Part shown: positions 1-5,791 of the stretch, in pieces
How the letters are laid out: the number at the start of each line of letters is the position of its first letter
Numbering within the stretch: the first letter of the stretch is position 1
Assembly: GCA_944382045.1 (NCBI GenBank)
Contig: CALWMT010000100.1
Coordinates: forward strand, 1 to 8,610
Source of the DNA: an uncultured Enterocloster sp.
Lineage (GTDB): Bacteria; Bacillota; Clostridia; Lachnospirales; Lachnospiraceae
DNA length: 8,610 nt
Direction: 5' to 3'
Notes under the pieces: generated by a model
The model's input: only the letters and a program-made list of their open reading frames with translations
Database searches by the model: none
Told to the model about the DNA's origin: nothing
Translations under genes and position numbers: made by a program

Positions 1-1067
1 TGATCCCAGTAGGGCGCCCCCAGTCCCGCAAATGCCGGCACCACGTACACGCCGCCGGTGTCCTCCACTGCGGTGCAGTATTCCTCGGTCTGGCCTGCGG
101 TGCGCACCATGCGCATCTCGTCCCGCAGCCACTGAACTGCCGCACCGGCTACGAACACACTGCCCTCCAGGGCATAATTCACCTCATCCCGGCAGCTGGC
201 CGCAATGGTGGTGAGAAGCCCGCCCTCCGAATTCACTGCCTGATTTCCCGTGTTCATCAAAAGGAAGCAGCCCGTGCCGTATGTATTCTTCACCTCGCCG
301 GGAGCAAAGCAGCACTGGCCGAAGAGAGCCGACTGCTGATCCCCTGCAGCCCCAGCGATGGGGATCTTGCCCCCCATCACATCCGAGGAGGTATAGCCGT
401 AGACGCAGCTGGAGGGCTTTACATCCGGCAGCATAGACTTGGGGATCCGGAAATAATCCAGAATTTCATCATCCCAGCACATCTTATGGATATCAAAGAG
501 CATGGTCCGGGACGCATTGGTATAATCGGTCACGTGAATGCAGCCCTTGGTCAGGTTCCAGATCAGCCAGGTGTCCACGGTGCCAAAAAGGAGCTCTCCA
601 CGCTCTGCCCGTTCCCTGGCTCCCTCTACGTGATCCAGGATCCACGCGATCTTGCTTCCGGAGAAATAAGCGTCGGGAATGAGGCCGGTGCGCTTCCGTA
701 TCTTCTCCTCCCAGCCGTCCGCCTTCAGCTGCTCAATCCGGTCCGCGGTCCTGCGGCACTGCCAGACAATGGCATTGTACACAGGCTCCCCGGTATCCTT
801 GTCCCAGACAATAGTCGTCTCCCGCTGGTTGGTGATGCCGATGGCCGCGATATCGCTGTAATGGGCGCCAATCTTTCCCGTGGCTTCCAGGGCCACCGAC
901 AGCTGGGAGGACCATATCTCCATGGGATTGTGCTCCACCCAGCCCGGCTGGGGGTAAATCTGCGTAAACTCCTTCTGGGCCACGCTGCATATATTCCCCT
1001 CCCTGTCAAACAGGATGCAGCGTGAGCTGGTGGTTCCCTGGTCCAAAGCAATCACATATTTTCCCAT
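1..1067 (-). CDS. glpK: Glycerol kinase, 5' part (C-terminus beyond window)
   Basis: Phosphorylates glycerol to sn-glycerol 3-phosphate with ATP in the cytoplasm. The 355 visible codons give an FGGY-family kinase that follows E. coli GlpK almost without gaps: DQGTTSSR at residues 9-16 (phosphate-binding loop), PGWVEHNPMEIW near 41-52, GITNQRETT at 77-85, NAIVWQCRRT at 98-107, VDTWLIW at 164-170, the AGDQQ motif with the catalytic-base Asp at 243, and NTYGTGCF at 261-268. The frame is open to base 1 and about 140 C-terminal residues are missing. ATG at 1067 is preceded by AGGAGGAG, so the start is secure. The loop at about 224-240 lacks a His where, as I recall it, enterococcal GlpK carries the HPr-phosphorylated His, and it also does not match the E. 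coli FBP-binding loop closely, so both control modes may be absent (inference). Transcription probably starts near 1244, giving a leader of about 177 nt. Confidence 0.97.
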   Translation of the reverse strand, partial: MGKYVIALDQGTTSSRCILFDREGNICSVAQKEFTQIYPQPGWVEHNPMEIWSSQLSVALEATGKIGAHYSDIAAIGITNQRETTIVWDKDTGEPVYNAIVWQCRRTADRIEQLKADGWEEKIRKRTGLIPDAYFSGSKIAWILDHVEGARERAERGELLFGTVDTWLIWNLTKGCIHVTDYTNASRTMLFDIHKMCWDDEILDYFRIPKSMLPDVKPSSCVYGYTSSDVMGGKIPIAGAAGDQQSALFGQCCFAPGEVKNTYGTGCFLLMNTGNQAVNSEGGLLTTIAASCRDEVNYALEGSVFVAGAAVQWLRDEMRMVRTAGQTEEYCTAVEDTGGVYVVPAFAGLGAPYWD

Positions 1068-1181
1068 ATTCTCTCCTCCTGAGGGCCGATTCAGCATGCG
1101 TTCCAAGCAATCGCTCCTGCCAGCGCCAAGCCAGCTAAGGCAATTCAGCCGAGGCAATTGTTAATCTTTTCTCAAACGCAA

Positions 1182-1221
1182 AGAGCGGGGGCTGTGTACT
1201 ATGCACAGCACCGCCCGCTCT
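1182..1221 (-). promoter_or_regulatory. Strong hairpin in glpK leader (possible attenuator)
   Basis: AGAGCGGG (1182-1189) pairs with CCCGCTCT (1214-1221), and inside it CTGTG (1192-1196) pairs with CACAG (1204-1208) around a 7-nt loop. The hairpin lies between the predicted glpK promoter and the gene. On the minus strand it is followed by CTCTTTGCGTTT, a weak T-tract. In Bacillus subtilis glpD and glpF leaders, a similar hairpin is overcome by the antiterminator GlpP; the same control here is inference. It could instead simply be the 3' terminator of the upstream minus-strand ORF. Confidence 0.45.
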
Positions 1222-1250
1222 CTTGTCTCTTCGGCACTTTATTTTGTATA

Positions 1251-1280
1251 ATTTTACCATATATCTTTCCCATGTGTCAA
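1251..1280 (-). promoter_or_regulatory. Probable glpK promoter
   Basis: Read on the minus strand, TTGACA (1280-1275) and TAAAAT (1256-1251) are separated by 18 bp. The -35 is perfect and the -10 has one mismatch. The predicted start near 1244 gives a long glpK leader. It lies just beyond the stop of the recombinase-like ORF, so glpK need not depend on read-through. Confidence 0.65.
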
Positions 1281-1347
1281 GAAATTTTTCTGTGTAAAAA
1301 GCACCTACTGGTTTTTAGTAAAAAGTCACTCTTCAGCTGCTTCATCT

Positions 1348-2091
1348 TCATGCCTCTGCGTTCTCCTTCGCTGCCAGCTGCGCCTTCAGGCGGGCGATCT
1401 CTTCTTCCTGGCAGGTAATGGTGTTTTCCTGGCGCGCAAGCATCGCATCCTTTTGCTCCTGTGCTTTCTTAAGTGTGTCTATCTCGTTTTTCTTCTGAAT
1501 CAGCTCACCCCTCTGCCGTTCAATCTCCTCCTGCTGCTGCTCCACCATATACTTCACTGTGTTGGCGTCCAATACACTCAGTGCCTCCGAATACATCTCC
1601 ACCAGCTCCCGCACAGCCTCCGCTGTGATAAACGGCAGCTCGCTGACCCGGACGCCTGTAGATGCCATCGTCTGCAGGATTGCGGCCTCCCGCTCCATCC
1701 CCTGCCGTCTCGCCTCCCGCACAAGGCAGAAATACTCCTCCCTGCTCATCTCCCGCTCCTCCTGGGCAAAAAACAGGCGCTGCACACAGCAGTTCTGAAC
1801 ACACAGCTCATCTCTTTTCAGGAACCGGAAGCAGCAGTTCAATGCCGCCAGCATGGAATTGACGCTCGCTGTTTTATACCGCTCCAGCAGCCATTTCTTA
1901 TAGCACAGCACGTCCTCCCGCTCTATATCCCCGATGGTGTCCTTGCCGATGTGCGCACAAAAGCGCCGCACGTCCCGCAGATATTTTTCCACGGTATTTT
2001 CGCTCCTTTCCTGGCTCACCAGATACAGGCGGAATTCCTCCTGCTCACTCTTCTTCCATTCCCAGCTCTGTTTTGTCATCGTGTGTCCCAT
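1348..2091 (-). CDS. Chimeric ORF: truncated tyrosine recombinase fused to coiled-coil tail
   Basis: Residues 1 to about 160 resemble a Lachnospiraceae-type tyrosine recombinase: a SAM-like N-terminal DNA-binding domain (SENTVEKYLRDVRRF at 30-44; SVNSMLAALNCCFRFLKR at 77-93), then the start of the catalytic domain, LQTMASTGVRVSELPFITAEAV, which holds the first catalytic Arg at 148. The rest of the R-K-HxxR-Y set is absent. From about residue 161 (RELVEMYSEALSVLDANTVK...) the protein becomes a Gln/Glu/Lys-rich coiled coil to residue 247, reminiscent of the tails of Rpn/PD-(D/E)XK nuclease-like proteins (weak recall). The frame is open across the switch. The start at 2091 is supported by GAGGAGG seven bases upstream. 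Normal recombinases of this type run to about 280-330 residues, so it cannot recombine DNA alone. It may be a decayed fusion, or an expressed DNA-binding fragment with a new oligomerisation tail. Confidence 0.75.
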   Translation of the reverse strand: MGHTMTKQSWEWKKSEQEEFRLYLVSQERSENTVEKYLRDVRRFCAHIGKDTIGDIEREDVLCYKKWLLERYKTASVNSMLAALNCCFRFLKRDELCVQNCCVQRLFFAQEEREMSREEYFCLVREARRQGMEREAAILQTMASTGVRVSELPFITAEAVRELVEMYSEALSVLDANTVKYMVEQQQEEIERQRGELIQKKNEIDTLKKAQEQKDAMLARQENTITCQEEEIARLKAQLAAKENAEA

Positions 2092-2121
2092 TTTTCAGCC
2101 TCCTCTAGTTGTAGTGTTTTA

Positions 2122-2153
2122 AAGATAAAAATAGAGCCGGTTTAAAACCGACC
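2122..2153 (-). terminator. Palindromic hairpin with T-tract upstream of recombinase ORF
   Basis: On the minus strand GGTCGGTTT (2153-2145) pairs with AAACCGGCT (2143-2135), with G-T wobbles, and is followed by CTATTTTTATC. It reads as an intrinsic terminator, but it sits about 45 bp upstream of the recombinase start and after another terminator (2203-2237). It may therefore be a leader attenuator or a recombinase binding site rather than a simple transcript end. Confidence 0.45.
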
Positions 2154-2202
2154 CTAAGTTGTACGTGCATATGCCGCGTGAATCCAAAGCATCACTGTGG
2201 AA

Positions 2203-2237
2203 GGAAAAAAGAAGAGGCCGAGCGCATTGCCGGCCTC
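2203..2237 (-). terminator. Rho-independent terminator of the folT operon
   Basis: Minus-strand GAGGCCG (2237-2231) and CGGCCTC (2220-2214) form a perfect 7-bp stem with a 10-nt loop, followed by TTCTTTTTTCC. It begins about 12 bp after the isomerase-like gene's stop codon. Confidence 0.85.
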
Positions 2238-2248
2238 CCTAACCTGCG

Positions 2249-3100
2249 CTACACCCGGTCATAAATCTCCTGCAGAAATGCTGCATCCCCGTGGAATCTA
2301 TCCCTGCTGGAGTTCTCCAGCAGCATGGCGATATGGGGCTTTTTCTCTTTTACGAGGCGGAGCAGGGGCTCATAATGGAACATGCCGTCCCCCACATGCC
2401 GGAAGAGCTGTTCCTCCCCCTCGAAGACGAAATCCTTTACATGAAGCGCGCTGATTCTGTCCCCGTAATAGGCAAATGCCTGGCGCACCACCCGCTCCTG
2501 GGCCTCCGGGCTCACCTCGTCCGGATGGATCAGGTTCACCGCGTCAAGGATCACCTCCACATTGGGCGAATGAATGTCATCCAAAAACCGCCGCATCCGG
2601 GCTGGGCTGTACAGGGTGTGGTTGAATACGCCCTCCACTCCCACGATCACTCCCAGCTTCTCCGCTGCATCCACGATCTCCCGCATGCTCCTTAGAAGCA
2701 GCTGATAGCCCTCCTCCGTGTAGGATTCCTTTGTCACACGGAAATCCGGATCCAGCCGCCCTGTCTCCGTTCCCACCATGTCCGCGCCCATGACACGGGC
2801 GTAGCGCAGGTGCTCGATGAATTTGTCCACGGCCTCCCGCCTCTGGGACTCAATGGGGTTGGTGGGGTTGATATAGCAGCCCAAAACTGCCACATGGATG
2901 CCGTTTTCCGCCAGCTGCTCCCGTATGTACCGGGCAAAGCCGGGGCTGTAGTGTCCGGTGGAAAAATCATAATTGCTCACGGACTTTCCAAAGGCCAGCT
3001 GGATCTGATGGATCCCATTGGCCCTTACCTCCTTAAAAAGCGCCTCCATCTCCATCTTTGGGCAGAGATCATGGCACCGCATGCCGATATTCAGCTTCAT
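2249..3100 (-). CDS. TIM-barrel sugar phosphate isomerase/epimerase-like protein
   Basis: A 283-residue protein of the xylose isomerase-like TIM-barrel family (AP_endonuc_2). Members bind a divalent metal and isomerise or epimerise sugars, inositols or related compounds; the substrate here cannot be read from sequence. Likely metal ligands sit at strand ends: Glu156 (VGVEGVFNHT), Asp186 (VILDAVNLIHPDE), His220 (ALHVKDF) and Glu262 (LLENSS). GADMVGTETG at 105-114 is another family-typical strand. The frame is open upstream to 3208, but that extension overlaps folT. ATG at 3100, with AAGGAGG six bases before it, is the real start, 11 bp after the folT stop, so the two form an operon under the tetrahydrofolate riboswitch. 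A role tied to folate or one-carbon metabolism is possible but is inference from position only. Confidence 0.85.
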   Translation of the reverse strand: MKLNIGMRCHDLCPKMEMEALFKEVRANGIHQIQLAFGKSVSNYDFSTGHYSPGFARYIREQLAENGIHVAVLGCYINPTNPIESQRREAVDKFIEHLRYARVMGADMVGTETGRLDPDFRVTKESYTEEGYQLLLRSMREIVDAAEKLGVIVGVEGVFNHTLYSPARMRRFLDDIHSPNVEVILDAVNLIHPDEVSPEAQERVVRQAFAYYGDRISALHVKDFVFEGEEQLFRHVGDGMFHYEPLLRLVKEKKPHIAMLLENSSRDRFHGDAAFLQEIYDRV

Positions 3101-3111
3101 CCTCGTCCTCC

Positions 3112-3684
3112 TTATGCCGACGCCCCATTTCTCTGGAGTGCCCGAAATACGCCGGCCCCATCCAATGTCTTTGCCACATGGTAAAAGATAAAGGAATCTA
3201 TGGGCCACATGATCAGGTTTTTCACCAGCCTGGGCGGCAGAAGAGCCCCCATGCCCTTTCCGTACAGGACAGAGAGACAGGCGGTGTTTAAAACTACATT
3301 GCAGACCAGGGCCACCACCAGATGGGCGGCCAGAACCCGGCCAAGGGTGATGGGCTTTTTATAGAAAAAGCACCCATAAATCAGCCCTGCGGCCATGGTC
3401 ACCAGAGTGAAGCCCGGAAAAAATGCCCCTGAGGGCTTAATCAGGTACTTCAGCACATCCATAGCCCCGGCGAACAGGCTCCCCGTCACCGGCCCAAACA
3501 GATAGTGGACGATCTGATTGGGTATCCCGGAGAAGCCAATACGGATGGTATCCGTTACATAGATGCTCAAGGACCCCAGCACGATGGCCGCCGCCCCCAT
3601 GAGAGCGCAGACCGTCACGGTCCTGGCGTGCTTTAACTCCCCGCAGGAGCTTGCAAATAGTTCCCTCCAGCCATATTTTCTCAT
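3112..3684 (-). CDS. folT: Folate ECF transporter S component
   Basis: A substrate-binding membrane subunit that captures folates and works with a shared energising module (EcfA1, EcfA2, EcfT) encoded elsewhere. The 190-residue product has a short cytoplasmic N-terminus (MRKYGWRELFASS) and about five to six hydrophobic helices: VTVCALMGAAAIVLGSL, the IPNQIVHYLFGPVTGSL segment, FTLVTMAAGLIYGCFF, the VLAAHLVVALVCNVVLN segment and the final LIMWPIDSFIFYHVAK. The conserved folate-family signature RIGFSGIPNQ is present, followed by the KPSGAFFPGFT loop. The frame is open to 3831, but that region is the riboswitch. ATG at 3684 with GGGAGGTAA and seven spacer bases is the start. The tetrahydrofolate riboswitch directly upstream independently supports the assignment. 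Confidence 0.93.
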   Translation of the reverse strand: MRKYGWRELFASSCGELKHARTVTVCALMGAAAIVLGSLSIYVTDTIRIGFSGIPNQIVHYLFGPVTGSLFAGAMDVLKYLIKPSGAFFPGFTLVTMAAGLIYGCFFYKKPITLGRVLAAHLVVALVCNVVLNTACLSVLYGKGMGALLPPRLVKNLIMWPIDSFIFYHVAKTLDGAGVFRALQRNGASA

Positions 3685-3745
3685 AAAAAAATTACCTCCC
3701 TGCAGACCTCTCAAACTACAATCGGAGATAATCATACTCTCTGAT

Positions 3746-3844
3746 GCAGCGGGATGCGGCCTACGCACCGCAGGGGTTCCCCCCTTTCGTCCCGCTGACA
3801 ACTCCCTGTTCAGCAGGCACTTAACGCGCATACGCCTACTCTGC
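3746..3844 (-). promoter_or_regulatory. Tetrahydrofolate (THF) riboswitch, class I
   Basis: Read on the minus strand, the element matches the known folT-associated THF aptamer throughout: P1 GCAG...CTGC closing the fold, AGAGTAGG, the highly conserved CGCGTTAAGTG, GAACAGGGAGTTGTC, ACGAA, GCGGTG and GCCGCATCCCGCT near the 3' end. It ends about 60 nt before the folT ATG. I see no GC-rich terminator between aptamer and ribosome binding site, so control of translation initiation is the likelier mechanism, with folate shutting down uptake when bound. Confidence 0.95.
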
Positions 3845-3872
3845 GAATCCTGTGTTGGTGTTTTCCTGGAAG

Positions 3873-3895
3873 GCCTGGCAGAATGCCCGCCAGGC
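3873..3895 (-). promoter_or_regulatory. 5'-end hairpin of folT transcript
   Basis: GCCTGGC (3895-3889) and GCCAGGC (3879-3873) form a perfect 7-bp stem with a 9-nt loop, a few bases after the predicted transcription start. No T-tract follows in the direction of transcription, so it is more likely a protective or structural 5' hairpin than a terminator. Confidence 0.5.
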
Positions 3896-3906
3896 TCTCT
3901 CCTTTA

Positions 3907-3934
3907 ACTATACATGATTTTTCAAAATATGCAA
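3907..3934 (-). promoter_or_regulatory. Probable folT operon promoter
   Basis: Minus-strand TTGCAT (3934-3929) and TATAGT (3912-3907) with a 16-bp spacer. Predicted start near 3900, giving a leader that contains the whole riboswitch. Confidence 0.6.
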
Positions 3935-3946
3935 GAGCTGTTTTTT

Positions 3947-3994
3947 GAATCCGGCCGGGCCGTATTCTTTGCGAATCCAGCCGGGCCGCCCGGC
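3947..3994. repeat. GC-rich imperfect direct repeat plus palindrome
   Basis: GAATCCGGCCGGGCCG (3947-3962) recurs with one mismatch as GAATCCAGCCGGGCCG (3973-3988), 26 bp apart. The second copy runs into the interrupted palindrome GCCGGGC-C-GCCCGGC (3980-3994). It fills the gap after the MBL gene stop. The hairpin could end that transcript, but no T-tract follows, so I do not call it an intrinsic terminator. Confidence 0.6.
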
Positions 3995-4007
3995 GGACCC
4001 GTCCCCG

Positions 4008-5039
4008 CTACAGCTCCGCAGACTGCCAGTAAAAGGTGCCGTCCCTCTCCGACCGGATCACAAGATCCCGGTCCCGCAGATATTCCAGGCAGGAAAATGT
4101 CTTGCTCATGACCATCTTAAGCTTTACAAACTCCTTGGTATCCGCAGGGATCTCCCCCATGCCGTAGGCAATGCAGCCCACCTGGCGCACCGTCATCTCC
4201 CGGCGGCTGTGGTAGAGAATCTGGCGCATCAGCTCAATCTTCTCATTGTACGCATAGAGAATCCGGTTCACCACCCGCTTCACATCCCATATGGGCTCAT
4301 TGTGGGCGGGAAGAAGCATACAGCTTTTGTACACATGGAGGAACTGGTTCAGGGAGGCCAGATATCCCGCCAGCAGATGCTCGTCCGGGAATGTGGTCCC
4401 CACAATGGGTACGATCCCGTCAATCACCTGGTCCGCGCTGAAAAGTATGTGCTGCCTTGCCTCGTAGAGGCCCATCTGTCCGTAGGTATGGCCCTTGAGG
4501 GGAACCACCTCAAATTCATAATTTCCGTAGCGAAGCCTCTGTCCCTGACGCACCGGCAGGAAGGGAAAGCCCGTCACCTCAAATTCCCATCCCTTATTCT
4601 CCTTCACCCGGCGGCGGATCTCCATAAACATCTCCCAGATCTCCGGCGTCTTCTCCGGAGTAACCCCCACGCTGCGCAGAACCTGGTACTGCTCCTCCTC
4701 CGGATTCTTATCGTTATTGTAGTACAGGCAGTCGTAGTGATGCCGGTTCTCCTCCGGATTCATCAGAATCCTGGCTCCAAGCTCCGCGTATTCGCTGGCA
4801 AGCCCTGAATGATCGTGGTGCTTATGGGTGACAAAAACATCCAGCTTGTCATAGGTGATATCCAGGCAGGAAAGAGCCCTCTCCATCTGCGCCAGGCACC
4901 TCCGGTCCTTAAAGCCCGCGTCAATCATCAGGCTCCTCTCCCCGTGATTCCCTGGTATAAGAAATATATTGATCTCTGTCTCGCCATCCCGGAAGCGGGA
5001 AAGCCGCTCCTCGTAGATGCCTGGCAGCCGCATAATCAT
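4008..5039 (-). CDS. MBL-fold metallo-hydrolase with C-terminal winged-helix-like region
   Basis: A 343-residue cytoplasmic hydrolase of the metallo-beta-lactamase superfamily. The zinc motif THKHHDHSG gives His72, His74, Asp76 and His77. Further ligands are His184 (LKGHTYGQMGL), Asp203 (FSADQVID) and His246 (LLPAHNEP), so the two-metal site is complete. An insert between about 95 and 160 is rich in charged residues. The last 70 residues (MTVRQVGCIAYG...FSCLEYLRDRDLV) look like a winged helix, as in LACTB2-like hydrolases. The substrate is unknown; thioesters, glyoxalase-type substrates and nucleic acids are all possible. ATG at 5039 overlaps the stop of the PAP2 gene (ATGA) and has AGGAG upstream, so the two are translationally coupled. 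Confidence 0.9.
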   Translation of the reverse strand: MIMRLPGIYEERLSRFRDGETEINIFLIPGNHGERSLMIDAGFKDRRCLAQMERALSCLDITYDKLDVFVTHKHHDHSGLASEYAELGARILMNPEENRHHYDCLYYNNDKNPEEEQYQVLRSVGVTPEKTPEIWEMFMEIRRRVKENKGWEFEVTGFPFLPVRQGQRLRYGNYEFEVVPLKGHTYGQMGLYEARQHILFSADQVIDGIVPIVGTTFPDEHLLAGYLASLNQFLHVYKSCMLLPAHNEPIWDVKRVVNRILYAYNEKIELMRQILYHSRREMTVRQVGCIAYGMGEIPADTKEFVKLKMVMSKTFSCLEYLRDRDLVIRSERDGTFYWQSAEL

Positions 5040-5590
5040 CGCAATCTCCTGCCTTTCCTGCTCATAATTCCGGGGTGCTCAGAAGCCCCCTTCGCCAAAT
5101 CCGTAACCAGAAATGCCAGAGCTGTCCCTATGGCCGCTCCGGCCAGCACATCCGTCGGAAAATGCACAAACAGATACAGCCGGGAAAACGCGATCAGCCC
5201 GGCCAGCGCCAAAAACCAGCTTCCCATTCTGGGATGCATGCGCCAGATGCTCACTGCCCCCGCGAAGCCGATGAGGGAATGCCCGGAAGGGAAGGAATAA
5301 TCCTTCGGTGACGCCGCCAGCAGGGGAACCGACGTGTCCAGCCAGCAGGGCCGCGCCCTTGCCGCCAGATTCTTGAGGCATACATTCCCCACCAGAAATC
5401 CCAGAGCCAGGGAGGCCAGCACGCAGATGCCTGTAATCCGGGTCCTGGGATAGGCCGCAAGCAGACAGCCCAGAACGATCCAAACCCATCCCGCATTTCC
5501 CAAAAATGTAACAGCCGTCATCAGTCCATCCAGAAGGGGCGTATGGAGCTCCTGAAGAAAATATAATATTTGAAATTCCAGGTGCTGCAC
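5036..5590 (-). CDS. PAP2-family membrane phosphatase
   Basis: A 184-residue integral membrane phosphatase with the full acid-phosphatase signature: K73-x6-R80-P81 (KNLAARARP), PSGH at 101-104, and S136-R137-x5-H143-x3-D147 (SRLYLFVHFPTD). The rest is hydrophobic helices, consistent with a lipid phosphatase such as an undecaprenyl-pyrophosphate or phosphatidate phosphatase; which one cannot be told. The start is GTG at 5590: GAGGAGG lies eight bases upstream, whereas the nearby ATG at 5598 is out of frame. It is the first gene of a two-gene operon; its stop overlaps the MBL start. A good promoter lies about 45 bp upstream. Confidence 0.92.
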   Translation of the reverse strand: MQHLEFQILYFLQELHTPLLDGLMTAVTFLGNAGWVWIVLGCLLAAYPRTRITGICVLASLALGFLVGNVCLKNLAARARPCWLDTSVPLLAASPKDYSFPSGHSLIGFAGAVSIWRMHPRMGSWFLALAGLIAFSRLYLFVHFPTDVLAGAAIGTALAFLVTDLAKGASEHPGIMSRKGRRLR

Positions 5591-5631
5591 TTGGGCATCC
5601 TCCTCTGTATGGCTTGAACTCGTACGATTTT

Positions 5632-5660
5632 ATTATATCCCACTTTACCCCCAACTGCAA
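5632..5660 (-). promoter_or_regulatory. Promoter of PAP2-MBL operon
   Basis: Minus-strand TTGCAG (5660-5655), 17-bp spacer, perfect TATAAT (5637-5632). Predicted start near 5625, about 35 nt before the GTG start codon. Confidence 0.8.
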
Positions 5661-5662
5661 TA

Positions 5663-5678
5663 TGTTAATTTCTTAACA
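5663..5678. promoter_or_regulatory. Inverted repeat TGTTAA-TTTC-TTAACA (candidate operator)
   Basis: A perfect 6-bp inverted repeat with a 4-bp centre, starting 3 bp upstream of the -35 of the PAP2 promoter in the divergent intergenic region. Size and place fit a dimeric regulator site. It is one base short of the TnrA/GlnR spacing (TGTNA-N7-TNACA), so no regulator is assigned. Confidence 0.35.
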
Positions 5679-5683
5679 ATGTC

Positions 5684-5712
5684 TTGTGTTTTTAAAAAAT
5701 AATGATATCATT
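5684..5712 (+). promoter_or_regulatory. Possible promoter and palindromic operator for the EIIC-like gene
   Basis: TTGTGT (5684-5689) and TATCAT (5706-5711) are 16 bp apart, a modest promoter. The -10 lies inside the perfect 12-bp palindrome AATGATATCATT (5701-5712), which could be a repressor site. Other AT-rich -10 candidates lie further downstream (5721-5734), so the exact promoter is uncertain. Confidence 0.35.
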
Positions 5713-5791
5713 GGGAAAAATATAAAATTATAACACCGCCTGCGGCGAAGCACAATTTCCCGCCGGCGGAATACATCGGAGGAAGCCTGCT

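Noticed and set aside
486..1025. 179-residue plus-strand ORF
   Set aside because: Antisense shadow of glpK, whose frame is unbroken.
1453..2145. 230-residue plus-strand ORF rich in Leu and His
   Set aside because: Antisense to the chimeric recombinase ORF, with no recognisable domain and no good ribosome binding site.
3101..3208. N-terminal extension of the isomerase-like gene
   Set aside because: It overlaps the end of folT and has no family similarity; ATG at 3100 has AAGGAGG.
3685..3831. N-terminal extension of folT
   Set aside because: The extra codons translate the THF riboswitch; the true start at 3684 has its own ribosome binding site.
3976..3997. Terminator of the MBL gene
   Set aside because: The GC-rich palindrome has no T-tract in the direction of transcription.
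3945..4808. 287-residue plus-strand ORF
   Set aside because: Antisense shadow of the MBL-fold gene, whose metal ligands are all present on the other strand.
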